Shown here one piece after another: positions 16,381 to 24,685 of a DNA stretch of 64,000 nucleotides. Source of the stretch: JBOZRQ01 sp050789255 (GTDB taxonomy: Bacteria; Bacillota; Sulfobacillia; Symbiobacteriales; Symbiobacteriaceae); assembly GCA_050789255.1 (NCBI GenBank), contig JBOZRQ010000052.1, positions 51,311 to 115,310 of the forward strand, given 5' to 3'. The translations under genes were made by a program, and so were the position numbers. Below the pieces are notes generated by a model. That model made no database searches. It was given only the letters and a program-made list of their open reading frames with translations, and was not told where the DNA came from. The stretch's first letter is position 1. Each line of letters starts with the position of its first letter.

Positions 16381-17359
16381 GAGCCAGCACCCCCTCCTCG
16401 TTCACTTTGATGCAGGCTGCCGCACGGTCGGGCGCCACGGGCCGCAGCGCCGGCCGCTCCTGCTCGCACTCGGGTGAGGCCAGGGGGCAGCGGGGGGCGA
16501 AGGGGCAGCCGGCGCCCAGGGTCATCAGGTTGGGCGGCGAGCCCGGAATCGGCTCCAGGCGGGTCTTGGCCCGGCCCACCTCGGGCGTCGAGCGCAGGAG
16601 CCCGGCGGAGTAGGGGTGGCGGGGCGACTCCAGGAACGATCGCATGGGGCTGGTCTCCACGATCCGGCCGGCGTACATGACCGCCACCTTCTGGCTGAAC
16701 TCCGCCGCCACGCCGAAGTCGTGGGTGATCAAAAGAATCGCCATGCCCAGCTCCTTCTGCATCTCCCGAAGCAGGTCCAGGATCTGGGCCTGCACGGTCA
16801 CGTCCAGGGCGGTGGTGGGCTCGTCGGCGATCAGAAGCTTGGGCCGGCAGGCGATCGCCATAGCGATCATCACCCGTTGGCGCATGCCGCCGGAGAACTG
16901 GAAGGGGTACTCATCAAGGCGCTGCTCGGCGGCGGGAATCCCCACCAGCTCCAGTAGCTCCTTGGCGCGCTTGCGCGCCTCGTGCTTTCCATACAGTCCG
17001 TGCCAGAGCATGGGCTCCATGATCTGGCGCCCCACGGTCAGGGTGGGGTTAAGAGAGCTCATGGGGTCCTGGAACACGAAGCCAATCTCACGGCCCCGCA
17101 CTTTGCGGATCTCGGAAGGGCCAAGAGCGAGCAGGTCCTTGCCCTGGAACAGGGCCTGGCCGCCGACGATGCGGCCGGGGGGCCGGATCAGCTGCATCAG
17201 GGACTTCACTCCAACGCTCTTGCCGCTGCCGGACTCGCCCACGATCGCCATGGTCTCCCCGGCGTCCAGGGTGTAAGAGATGCCGTCGACGGCCTTCACA
17301 ATGCCGTCGGGGCGGTGAAAGTAGGTTTTGAGGTCACGGACCTCCAGCAACCGTTCCAT
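16373..17359 (-). CDS. Oligopeptide/sugar-type ABC transporter ATPase (OppD/DppD family)
   Basis: 328 residues. Walker A GESGSGKSV, Q-loop FQDPMSSLNP, signature SGGMRQR, Walker B LIADEP, H-loop ITHDF, and the C-terminal GCPFAPRCPLASPEC extension with the expected cysteines. Heterodimer partner of the next ATPase. The start lies 15 nt after the dppC-like gene and an AGGGA site precedes it. Confidence 0.9.
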   Translation of the reverse strand: MERLLEVRDLKTYFHRPDGIVKAVDGISYTLDAGETMAIVGESGSGKSVGVKSLMQLIRPPGRIVGGQALFQGKDLLALGPSEIRKVRGREIGFVFQDPMSSLNPTLTVGRQIMEPMLWHGLYGKHEARKRAKELLELVGIPAAEQRLDEYPFQFSGGMRQRVMIAMAIACRPKLLIADEPTTALDVTVQAQILDLLREMQKELGMAILLITHDFGVAAEFSQKVAVMYAGRIVETSPMRSFLESPRHPYSAGLLRSTPEVGRAKTRLEPIPGSPPNLMTLGAGCPFAPRCPLASPECEQERPALRPVAPDRAAACIKVNEEGVLAHG

Positions 17360-17374
17360 CGTGGAAGTCCCTCC

Positions 17375-18205
17375 TTAGTTCTCGCGGGGGTCGAAGGCAT
17401 CACGCAGGCCGTCGCCGAGCCAGGTGAAGGCGAGCAGGGTGAAGGCGAAGACCAGGGCGGGCCAGAGCAGCATGTGCGGGTAGGAGAGAATGAAACGCTG
17501 GCCGGCGGTGATCATGGCGCCAAAGGAGGGAGCGGGGGGAGCTACGCCCATGCCGATCAGCGAGAGGGCCGACTCTGTCATCATGGCGCCGGGGACGCCG
17601 AAGGACATGGTGACGATGATGGGGCCAAGCACGTTGGGCAGGATGTACCGGGTCACGATGTCCCAGTGGGAGGCGCCCATGGCATGGCCGGCCTCCACGA
17701 ACTCCCGGGCCTTGATTTTGAGCACTTCGGCTCGCACCAGGCGGGCCAGGCCGACCCAGGAGGTCAGGCCAATGGCGATGAAGATCGTGAGCATGCCGCG
17801 GCCCATGACCGCGATCAGGAGCACGTTGAACAGGAAGCTGGGGAACGCAAACATGATGTCGGTAAACCGCATGAGCAGGTTGTCGGTGCGACCGCCCACA
17901 TAGCCGGCGATTGCACCCACAGCGACGCCTGCGACCAGGGTGATGGACTCGGCGCCAAAAGCGACGGTCATGGCGGTGCGGAGGCTGTATACGAGGCGGC
18001 TCAAGATGTCGCGACCCAGTTCGTCGGTGCCGAACCAGTGCTTCAGGGTGGGACTCTGGTAGACCGCCGTGTAGTCGATTTGATCGTAGGCGTAGGGGAG
18101 CAGGTAGGGGCCTACGTATGCGGTGAGAATCAGGAGAACCGCAAAGACTCCGCCGGCAAAGGCCAGCTTGTTCCGCTTAAACTTGCGCCAGGCTCTGACC
18201 CACAT
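17375..18205 (-). CDS. ABC transporter permease (OppC/DppC family)
   Basis: 276 residues with an N-terminal transmembrane helix, a periplasmic-side loop (GTDELGRDILSR) and five more helices, plus the EAA loop (EAGHAMGASHWDIVTRYILPN) that docks on the ATPase. The GTDELGRD motif is diagnostic for the DppC branch. It lies 13 nt after the dppB-like gene. Confidence 0.9.
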   Translation of the reverse strand: MWVRAWRKFKRNKLAFAGGVFAVLLILTAYVGPYLLPYAYDQIDYTAVYQSPTLKHWFGTDELGRDILSRLVYSLRTAMTVAFGAESITLVAGVAVGAIAGYVGGRTDNLLMRFTDIMFAFPSFLFNVLLIAVMGRGMLTIFIAIGLTSWVGLARLVRAEVLKIKAREFVEAGHAMGASHWDIVTRYILPNVLGPIIVTMSFGVPGAMMTESALSLIGMGVAPPAPSFGAMITAGQRFILSYPHMLLWPALVFAFTLLAFTWLGDGLRDAFDPREN

Positions 18206-18218
18206 GACTTCACCTCAT

Positions 18219-19166
18219 TTATTCAAAGCGGATGCGGGGATCGAGGAAGCCGTAGGTCAGGTCCACCACAAGGTTCATCATCATAATCACGAAGGCGAAG
18301 AAGACCGACGAGGTCATCAGCAGGGGGAAGTCGCGGGTGTTGGCGGCCAGGGTGAAGTAGCTGCCCAGCCCCGGCACCCGGAACATCGACTCGATAAATA
18401 CGGTGCCGACCATAAGGCGGGCCAGTTGTGGGCCCACGACCGTAATCAGGGGGATGAGGGAGTTGCGGAGGGCGTGGCCCAGAACCACCATGCGGAAGGA
18501 GCCGCCCTTGGCCCATGCCGCTGCGATGTAGTCTTGACGGAGGGTTTCAACCATGCTGGTGCGCATGTAGCGGGCAATGCCGCCAATTGAGCCGAGGCCC
18601 AGCGAGAGCACCGGGAGCACCACATGCTTGGTCTCCGTCCAGCCGGCGGTGGGCAGCAGGTGGAGCTTGAGCGAGAAGAGCAGGATCAGGAATACAGCGA
18701 GCACGTAAGCGGGGATCGAATTGCCGACCATGGAGAGGAACATGGCCCCGTAGTCCCACCAGGTGTTCTGCTTTACGGCGGCCAGAATACCCAGCGGTAC
18801 GGCGATCAGAATGGAGACGGCGACCGAGAGGATCGCCAGGGTGAGCGAGACCGGGAAGGCGTTCCCGATGATCTCCTCAATGTGCAGCTGCGGGAACTGG
18901 AAGGAGGGACCCATGTTCCAGGTAACCATGCCCTGCATGTACGTCAGGTACTGCTGCCAGAGGGGCTTGTCCAGGCCGTACCGCTTCTCCATTTCTGCCA
19001 GCACGTCCACGGCGGCCTGTTCGTCGCCGCTGACGTCGCCGCTGGAGAGCCGCTTGGCGTCCAGGAAGTTGCCGGGCGCCGCGTGCATGAGGCTGAAGGT
19101 GAGGATCGAGACGAAGATCAGGGCCAGGAGCATGAAGCTGAGACGTTTGCCCAAAAAGCGAAGCAT
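18219..19166 (-). CDS. ABC transporter permease (OppB/DppB family)
   Basis: 315 residues, six transmembrane helices. The N-terminus is typical of the branch (a short Arg/Lys start, first helix, then HAAPGNF). The EAA loop is MVETLRQDYIAAAWAKG and the C-terminus has the GTVFIESMFRVPGLG motif. ATG 19166 lies 8 nt after GGAG. It is separated from the binding-protein gene by a terminator-like hairpin, so it is probably expressed at a lower level than the binding protein. Confidence 0.9.
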   Translation of the reverse strand: MLRFLGKRLSFMLLALIFVSILTFSLMHAAPGNFLDAKRLSSGDVSGDEQAAVDVLAEMEKRYGLDKPLWQQYLTYMQGMVTWNMGPSFQFPQLHIEEIIGNAFPVSLTLAILSVAVSILIAVPLGILAAVKQNTWWDYGAMFLSMVGNSIPAYVLAVFLILLFSLKLHLLPTAGWTETKHVVLPVLSLGLGSIGGIARYMRTSMVETLRQDYIAAAWAKGGSFRMVVLGHALRNSLIPLITVVGPQLARLMVGTVFIESMFRVPGLGSYFTLAANTRDFPLLMTSSVFFAFVIMMMNLVVDLTYGFLDPRIRFE

Positions 19167-19194
19167 GATCAACGCTCCTTCCCATGTGCAGGGG

Positions 19195-19225
19195 AAAAGG
19201 GGAGGAAGAAGAGCTCTTCCTCCCC
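19195..19225 (-). terminator. Attenuating terminator between binding protein and permease genes
   Basis: An 11-bp stem GGGGAGGAAGA / TCTTCCTCCCC followed by TTTT on the minus strand. It lies just after the binding-protein stop and should let only part of the transcripts continue into the permeases, a known way to make excess binding protein. Confidence 0.7.
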
Positions 19226-19233
19226 TTTCTACA

Positions 19234-20985
19234 TTACTTCTCGCTGTAGATCGAGCGGAAGTACATCGGGTAGCCGATCAGGAACGGGTTCAGCTCGACG
19301 CCCTTGATGTGGGGCTTTACCAGGCGGAAGGACTTGGCGTAGGTCAGCGGAATGTAAGCGGCCGCCTCCTCGCGGATCTTGGCCATTTCGAGGTAGATCG
19401 CCTCTTGCTTCTTGGCATCCGTCTCGGCGTTGGCCTTGTCCTTCAGCTCAATCCACTTCTTGCCCTCTTCCGAGGCGTACTGCTTGCGGAAGTCGTCCAG
19501 CTTCTTGGCCTTGTCGGCAGCCGCCAGGTTCTTGTCGTTCTGGATATCCAGGTAGGTCTTGTAGGACTTGCCATCGGCCCACACGGTATCCAGGCCCCAG
19601 TTGCCGAGCACGTAGCGGGACTGGTCGGGGTAGGGCGAGGTCCAGGAGAAGTTGAAGAAACCGGCGTATTCGGCGGGCTGGTAAGCGAAGCGCTTGGTGG
19701 AGAACAGGCCCCACTCGAGGTTCTCAATCTTGGTCTTCACGCCCAGATTGTTCTTCCACTCGTCAGCAACGGCGACCATGAAGGGGTCGGTAGCGGCGAT
19801 CGTGTAGGAGATCAGGATGTTGATCTCGGGCAGGCCCTTGCCGTCGGGGAAGCCGGCGTCAGCCAGCAGCTTCTTGGCGGCAGCCACGTCGTACTTCAGC
19901 CCAACCTGCTTGCCCCAGTCGCCGGCGACCGGCGGGAAGAGCGACCAGGCGGGAGCGACGGTATCCTTGGCGACGATTTTGGCGATCTTCTCACGGTCGA
20001 CGGCCATGGAGAGGGCCTGGCGGACCCGCTTGTCGTTGAGGGCCGGGTTGTCGCCGTACATCAGCCAAATGCCGTTGACGGCGCCGGTGGCGGTATCCAT
20101 GAGCTGGTTGCTCATGCTGGTGCGGACACGGTCGATGTCAGCAGCGGTCACTTCGACGGAGTCGACCTCGTTGTTCTCGTAGGCCAGAATGTTGGCCGGG
20201 TTCAGGAACAGCTTGACCTGGTCGAGGTTGGCCGGGTTGGGACCCGTGTAGTTCTCGTTGCGGACCATGACCAGCTCGGTGTTGACGGTCCAGGACTTCA
20301 GCTTGAACGGGCCGTTGGAGACCATGTTCTCGGGCTTGGTCCAGTCCTTGCCGAACTTCTCGACGGTGGCCTTGTGGACCGGCAGCGCCCAGACCTCGCC
20401 GAGGCGCATCAGGAAGGTCGGATTGGCCTTGTCCAGCTTGATCTCCAGGGTGGCGTCGTCGATCGCCTTCACGCCGACCTTGTCAGCCGTGACCTCGCCG
20501 CGCTGGAACTGGGGAGCGTTCAGAATGCCGGCGCCCTGGTAGGAGGAGGTGGCGCCCGCCCAGGTCTTGGGATCGATCACGCGGATCAGGGAGTACTCAA
20601 AGTCCTTGGCGGTCAAGGGGTCGCCGTTGGACCACTTGAGGCCCGACTTCATCTTGAAGGTGTAGGTCAGACCGTCATCGGAGACCTTCCAGCTCTCAGC
20701 CGAGGCAGGGCCGACCTCAAACTTGTTGTTCTTCCAGGTGACCAGGCCCTCGGAGAGGCCCATGCGGTGAATGTGGGCGCCGTAAGTATAAATGTGGGGA
20801 TCCATGCTCGTCGGGTTGATGATGAACATCGAGAAGCTGCCGCCCTGCTTGGGGCCTGAGGTGGTCTGGGTCTGGGTTGGTTTGGGGGTCTCTTCGGTTT
20901 TCTTGGACTGGCCGGGCATACAGCCTGCCACGAGGGCCGTGGTCAGTACCGCGGCCATAACCTTGGACCAATGCTTGCGGGACAT
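19234..20985 (-). CDS. Extracellular solute-binding lipoprotein, family 5
   Basis: 583 residues. ATG 20985 is chosen for the AAGGAGGTC site 6 nt upstream and because it gives a proper lipoprotein signal: basic start, hydrophobic helix, lipobox LVAGC at about 18-22. The mature part begins with a Thr/Gln/Pro linker and then an SBP-family-5 core (YTFKMKSGLKWSNGDPLTAKD, VRQALSMAVDREKIA). This family binds peptides, nickel or oligosaccharides. With NanE, NagB, AgaS and the lyase nearby, an amino-sugar oligosaccharide ligand is inferred. Confidence 0.9.
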   Translation of the reverse strand: MSRKHWSKVMAAVLTTALVAGCMPGQSKKTEETPKPTQTQTTSGPKQGGSFSMFIINPTSMDPHIYTYGAHIHRMGLSEGLVTWKNNKFEVGPASAESWKVSDDGLTYTFKMKSGLKWSNGDPLTAKDFEYSLIRVIDPKTWAGATSSYQGAGILNAPQFQRGEVTADKVGVKAIDDATLEIKLDKANPTFLMRLGEVWALPVHKATVEKFGKDWTKPENMVSNGPFKLKSWTVNTELVMVRNENYTGPNPANLDQVKLFLNPANILAYENNEVDSVEVTAADIDRVRTSMSNQLMDTATGAVNGIWLMYGDNPALNDKRVRQALSMAVDREKIAKIVAKDTVAPAWSLFPPVAGDWGKQVGLKYDVAAAKKLLADAGFPDGKGLPEINILISYTIAATDPFMVAVADEWKNNLGVKTKIENLEWGLFSTKRFAYQPAEYAGFFNFSWTSPYPDQSRYVLGNWGLDTVWADGKSYKTYLDIQNDKNLAAADKAKKLDDFRKQYASEEGKKWIELKDKANAETDAKKQEAIYLEMAKIREEAAAYIPLTYAKSFRLVKPHIKGVELNPFLIGYPMYFRSIYSEK

Positions 20986-21010
20986 CGGATGACCTCCTTG
21001 TTCTGTGTTT

Positions 21011-21961
21011 CTACCCGAGCCACTTGCGAAGGAACCGGAGCTTCGCTTCCCAGTGAGCCGGTATAACCTCATGTCCGCTGGCCGGATAGACCGTCAGTTC
21101 CTTGTGCTCGGCGCCCACATGGTGGAAGGTGCCGTACACCGTGGAAGCGGGACAAACGTAGTCCAGCAGGCCAACGCTCATGAGGGTGGGACACGTGATC
21201 TGGGGGGCCAGGTTCATGGCGTCCACGTAGCTCAGGGTCTCAAAGACCTGGTCGAAATCCTGGGGATAGTGGCGCAGGTAGCCCACCAGCTCCCGGTAGG
21301 GTCCGTCGGTGTGGGCGTCGAAGCCCCGCCGCATGTGGCACAGCCAGGGAACATCGGCCATGGCCACCGCCGGGCGGGGGTCCAGGCCTGCCACGGCCAG
21401 CGTCAAGCCGCCGCCCTGGCTGGAGCCCGTAATGCAAACCTTCGACATATCGACTTCGGGGCGGCTGGCCATGAAGTCCAGGGCCCGGACGCAGTCGGTA
21501 TAAACGTGCCGGAAGTACTGGCGCCGGGGCTCCAGGATCCCCTGGGTCATCCAGCCGTGCCAGTGGCCTCCCGGGTAGAGCGCCGGGTCCGGCGTGGCCC
21601 CGAACTGGCCCCGGGCGTCCACCGCCAGGGTGGGGTAGCCCATGAGGGCCCAGATGAGGTGGTCCCAGATCTGGCCGCGGCCCATGCTGTAGCCGTGGTA
21701 GATCACCACCGAGACATCCTTACGAATGCGCTCGTCGGGGAGCAGGTACCATCCCCGGATGCGGGCGCCCTCCGAGCCGGCGTAACTAATGTCGTAAGCC
21801 TCGACCAGGTCGACCGGGTACTCCGTGCGCTCCATGGTGGGGGCAAGGGGATAGGATCTGGCCTGTCCCAGCGCCTCGGCCCAGAACTCCTCGAAGTCCG
21901 GGCGCCGGGTAAGAGCGGGGCGGTAGGTCTGGAGCTGTTCCACTGGCAAATCGGGCATCAT
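21011..21961 (-). CDS. Acetyl xylan esterase / cephalosporin-C deacetylase family (AXE1)
   Basis: 316 residues, alpha/beta hydrolase of the AXE1 family. The nucleophile is the Ser of ITGSSQGGG, with the acid Asp in GLLDYVCP and His in SGHEVIP. The RGQ segment (VDARGQFGA) is typical of AXE1 and forms the oxyanion region. No signal peptide, so it acts inside the cell on O-acetylated (or possibly N-acetylated) sugars. ATG 21961 overlaps the nanE stop (ATGA), with GGAGG upstream. Confidence 0.85.
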   Translation of the reverse strand: MMPDLPVEQLQTYRPALTRRPDFEEFWAEALGQARSYPLAPTMERTEYPVDLVEAYDISYAGSEGARIRGWYLLPDERIRKDVSVVIYHGYSMGRGQIWDHLIWALMGYPTLAVDARGQFGATPDPALYPGGHWHGWMTQGILEPRRQYFRHVYTDCVRALDFMASRPEVDMSKVCITGSSQGGGLTLAVAGLDPRPAVAMADVPWLCHMRRGFDAHTDGPYRELVGYLRHYPQDFDQVFETLSYVDAMNLAPQITCPTLMSVGLLDYVCPASTVYGTFHHVGAEHKELTVYPASGHEVIPAHWEAKLRFLRKWLG

Positions 21962-22662
21962 GTGGGGGTCCTCCCGGGGAGCAGGTTGGCATGGGCCATG
22001 GCACTGGTAAAGCGCCGGGTAATCTCCTGGGGCCGTGTGATCGCCGACCCCACCACCACGGCATGGGCGCCCGCCTCGAGGGCCAGCACCGCCTCTTCCG
22101 GGGTCCAGATGCGCCCCTCGGCGATGACCGGTACCGGGACTGCCGCCACGAAGGCGGCCACCAACTCGGGGGAGAAGGCCTGAACATGGCTGCTCTCCTC
22201 GGTGTAGCCCGCCATGGTGGTGGCCACGGCGTCAGCGCCTGCAGCGGCCGCTGCGACCGCCTCTTCGACGGTGGCGCAGTCGGCAAGAACCGGCTTGTCC
22301 AGGATCGTCCGAATGGCGCCTATGAGTTCGGCGAGGTTATGTGGGCCGGGACGGAGCCTGGCCGTAGCGTCGATGGCGATCATGTCGGCGCCGGCCGACG
22401 CCACCTCGGCGGCCGCTTCAAAGGTCGGGGTCAGGTAGACGTCATAACCGGGGGTCACTACCTTGCTCAGGCCGATGATCGGTAGGCAGGTGGTAGAACG
22501 GATGGCGGCGATATCGAGAGCCCCATTTGCGCGAATGCCGATAGCGCCGCCTACTTCAGCGCTCTTCGCCATTGCCGCCATGAACGAGGCGCCGTGAAGA
22601 GGTTCCTCCTCCAGCGCCTGGCAAGATACGACCAGCCCGCCACGGATTGCGTCGAGAATCAT
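21958..22662 (-). CDS. nanE: N-acylmannosamine-6-phosphate 2-epimerase NanE
   Basis: 234 residues, a TIM barrel converting ManNAc-6-P to GlcNAc-6-P in sialate and mannosamine catabolism. Recognisable segments are GGLVVSCQA at the N-terminus, IGLSKV, YLTPTF, DATARLRP, LADCATVEEA and VIAEGRIWTPEEA. ATG 22662 with GGGAGG 9 nt upstream is chosen; an upstream TTG is weaker. First gene of the long leftward operon. A dyad (GTGGAATATTCCTC) 128 bp upstream resembles the RpiR-type palindromes near nagB. Confidence 0.9.
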   Translation of the reverse strand: MILDAIRGGLVVSCQALEEEPLHGASFMAAMAKSAEVGGAIGIRANGALDIAAIRSTTCLPIIGLSKVVTPGYDVYLTPTFEAAAEVASAGADMIAIDATARLRPGPHNLAELIGAIRTILDKPVLADCATVEEAVAAAAAGADAVATTMAGYTEESSHVQAFSPELVAAFVAAVPVPVIAEGRIWTPEEAVLALEAGAHAVVVGSAITRPQEITRRFTSAMAHANLLPGRTPT

Positions 22663-22789
22663 CGGCAACGTCCTCCCTGGTCCCTCGCCGCACGGGGCAA
22701 CCCTGCCCGGCGAGTCTCGTGCTTATCTAATGGGGTTCCAATGAAGTGCGAAGTGCCTGACAGAGTAAATCTCGATTCCAATCAAACAG

Positions 22790-22805
22790 GGTGGAATATT
22801 CCTCC
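22790..22805. promoter_or_regulatory. Candidate RpiR operator upstream of nanE
   Basis: GGTGGAATATTCCTCC contains the palindrome GGAATATTCC with GG/CC-rich ends, similar to the GGAGGAATCCTCC sites at 23759-23862. It lies between the rpiR terminator and nanE. Confidence 0.4.
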
Positions 22806-22823
22806 GCACTTTGCCAAAGGGGA

Positions 22824-22845
22824 CCCCCAGGCATTTGGCTGGGGG
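22824..22845 (-). terminator. Hairpin after the rpiR-type gene
   Basis: CCCCCAG / CTGGGGG stem directly after the stop codon. On the minus strand it is followed by TCCCCTTT, so the U-tract is weak. Confidence 0.5.
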
Positions 22846-22846
22846 G

Positions 22847-23710
22847 CTAATACAGCTTATTGAGAACGGCCTCGGCGGTGAGTTCGGCGGCCCGCAGGGC
22901 TGTGTCGCGGGAGCGCAGAGCTACGGCGGTTAGCAGCAGGTCGATCACATAGAGCTGGGCGATCTTGGCGGCCAGAGAACCGCCCTGCAGCGGCGTATCG
23001 CGGGCGGCGGCCAGCAAGACCACGTCAGCGACTTTGGTAATCGGCGAGCGGGCCATGGAGGTGATGGCGACGGCAGAGGCGCCACGCTCCTTGACGATCT
23101 GGAGAATGTCGACGGTGTCCCGGGTGGAGCCCGAGTTCGTAAAGCCCACCGCCACATCCCCGGGGCCGAGGAGGGCAGCGCTCATGGCGCCCAGGTGAGG
23201 GTCGGGCACGGCCTGGCTGAGAATGCCCACCCGCAGGAACTTGCTGGCTGCATCCGCCGCGGTTTGCCCGGAGATGCCTACACCGAAGAACACCACCCGG
23301 CGAGCTTTCAGAATCAAGGTGACCGCTTTTTCGACCTGGGCGATGGAGAGCAGGTTGGCCGTCTCCTGAAGGGCCGCCACGTTCGCGGTGAGCAACTTGC
23401 TGCGCAGCGTCGCCAGGTCGTCGCCGGCCTCCGCCTTGCCGGAGAAGTTCTCCTCGGGCTGGACCAACTCGCGGGAGAGCAGGAGTTTGAACTCCTGGAA
23501 TCCGTTGCAGCCCAGCGTCCGGCAAAAACGCAGGACCGTGGCTTCGCCCACCTGGGCGGCGTCAGCCAGGGCGGTGACTGAGGAGAACACCGCTGCCTCC
23601 GGATTCGCCAGGACCGCTTCGGCCAGCCGTCCTTCGGCCTTCGTAAAGGAAGAGAGCATGCTGCGAATTCGTGGCAGCAATACGCCCGTATCAGGCGCTC
23701 GTACGATCAT
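22847..23710 (-). CDS. RpiR/MurR-family transcriptional regulator
   Basis: 287 residues: N-terminal RpiR helix-turn-helix (about 1-80; the pattern with Ala-Asp-Ala-Ala-Gln-Val-Gly-Glu-Ala-Thr-Val-Leu-Arg-Phe-Cys-Arg) and a C-terminal SIS domain (about 120-280; VVFFGVGISG, GFTNSGSTRDT) that binds a phosphosugar. ATG 23710 has AAGGAG 9 nt upstream. It sits between the two sugar operons and diverges from nagB, and three copies of a 13-bp palindrome lie in the shared region, so it most likely controls both arms in response to a hexosamine phosphate. Confidence 0.88.
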   Translation of the reverse strand: MIVRAPDTGVLLPRIRSMLSSFTKAEGRLAEAVLANPEAAVFSSVTALADAAQVGEATVLRFCRTLGCNGFQEFKLLLSRELVQPEENFSGKAEAGDDLATLRSKLLTANVAALQETANLLSIAQVEKAVTLILKARRVVFFGVGISGQTAADAASKFLRVGILSQAVPDPHLGAMSAALLGPGDVAVGFTNSGSTRDTVDILQIVKERGASAVAITSMARSPITKVADVVLLAAARDTPLQGGSLAAKIAQLYVIDLLLTAVALRSRDTALRAAELTAEAVLNKLY

Positions 23711-23758
23711 CCGGTTTGTCTCCTTTTGGAGTGCTACTCCAGGATTTCTGTAGAGATT

Positions 23759-23862
23759 GGAGGATTCCTCCTCCGAAACTGGGGTTTGGACAAAAAATTT
23801 CCGGGATCTTCTGATCTTCGGAGGAATCCTCCATGTTCCTGACCGTAGAGGAGGAATCCTCC
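23759..23862. promoter_or_regulatory. Three GGAGGAwTCCTCC palindromes, probable RpiR operators
   Basis: Perfect 13-bp palindromes at 23759-23771, 23820-23832 and 23850-23862, with centres 61 and 30 bp apart (about six and three helical turns). A related dyad GGAGT-GCT-ACTCC is at 23728-23740 next to the rpiR ribosome site. Equal helical phase suggests cooperative binding of a dimeric regulator between rpiR and nagB. Confidence 0.65.
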
Positions 23863-23925
23863 GTATTCTATCGAATGAAGTGGAGTAGATTTCCGACATC
23901 GTGAGTCTGAGCGAGGAGAGGTAGC

Positions 23926-24681
23926 ATGCGGGTGATCGTGGTTCCGGACTACCGAACGCTAAGCAGCCTCGCCGCCGACGAGATCGGGGCGTTTGTCCAT
24001 ACTGCGCCCGAGGGTGTGCTTGGGTTGGCGACCGGCGGCACACCTGAGGGCCTGTACGCAGAAATGGCTCGACGAGTAGCAGGGGGCACGGTGGAGCTGG
24101 GCGGGGTCAGCACCTTCAATCTGGACGAATACCTGGGCCTCGCCCCGGAGCATCCGGCCAGCTATTGGAGCTACATGCGCCGCCACCTGTTCAATCACGT
24201 GCGGGTGCGTACCTACCAGATTCCCGTAGGCAACGCCCCTGACCCCGAAGCGGAATGTTGCCGTTATGAGGAGGAGATTGCCCGGGCGGGCGGGATCGGC
24301 CTGCAGGTGCTGGGGATCGGGCGAAATGGGCACATCGGGTTCAATGAGCCGGGCAGCCCTCTGGGCGGTTCGACCCGGGTGGTGGAGCTTGCAGCGGAGA
24401 CGGTGGCGGCGAACGCCAGGTACTTCGCCGACCCGGCGGAGGTCCCGCGGTTCGCCATCTCCATGGGGATCCGCACGATCATGCGGGCTCGTTCCATCCT
24501 GCTGTTGGCCTCGGGCAGGGAGAAGGCGCACATGGTCCAGGCTGCGGTGGAGGGACCGGTCACCCCGGCCGTTCCGGCCTCGGTGCTCCAACTGCACCCC
24601 AGCGTGACACTGATTGCGGATAGCGCAGCCGCCTCCGGGCTGAAGCCATCGAACACTTTATATCGAGCTGCGGGGGCGTAA
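23926..24681 (+). CDS. nagB: Glucosamine-6-phosphate deaminase NagB
   Basis: 251 residues; converts GlcN-6-P to fructose-6-P and ammonia. The family hallmarks are all there: LGLATGGTPEGLY (phosphate loop), FNLDEYLGL with the catalytic Asp, and GIGRNGHIGFNEPG with the His. First gene of the rightward sugar operon; GCGAGGAGAGGTAGC precedes the ATG. The RpiR-type palindromes lie 64-167 bp upstream. Confidence 0.93.
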   Translation: MRVIVVPDYRTLSSLAADEIGAFVHTAPEGVLGLATGGTPEGLYAEMARRVAGGTVELGGVSTFNLDEYLGLAPEHPASYWSYMRRHLFNHVRVRTYQIPVGNAPDPEAECCRYEEEIARAGGIGLQVLGIGRNGHIGFNEPGSPLGGSTRVVELAAETVAANARYFADPAEVPRFAISMGIRTIMRARSILLLASGREKAHMVQAAVEGPVTPAVPASVLQLHPSVTLIADSAAASGLKPSNTLYRAAGA

Positions 24682-24685
24682 AGCA

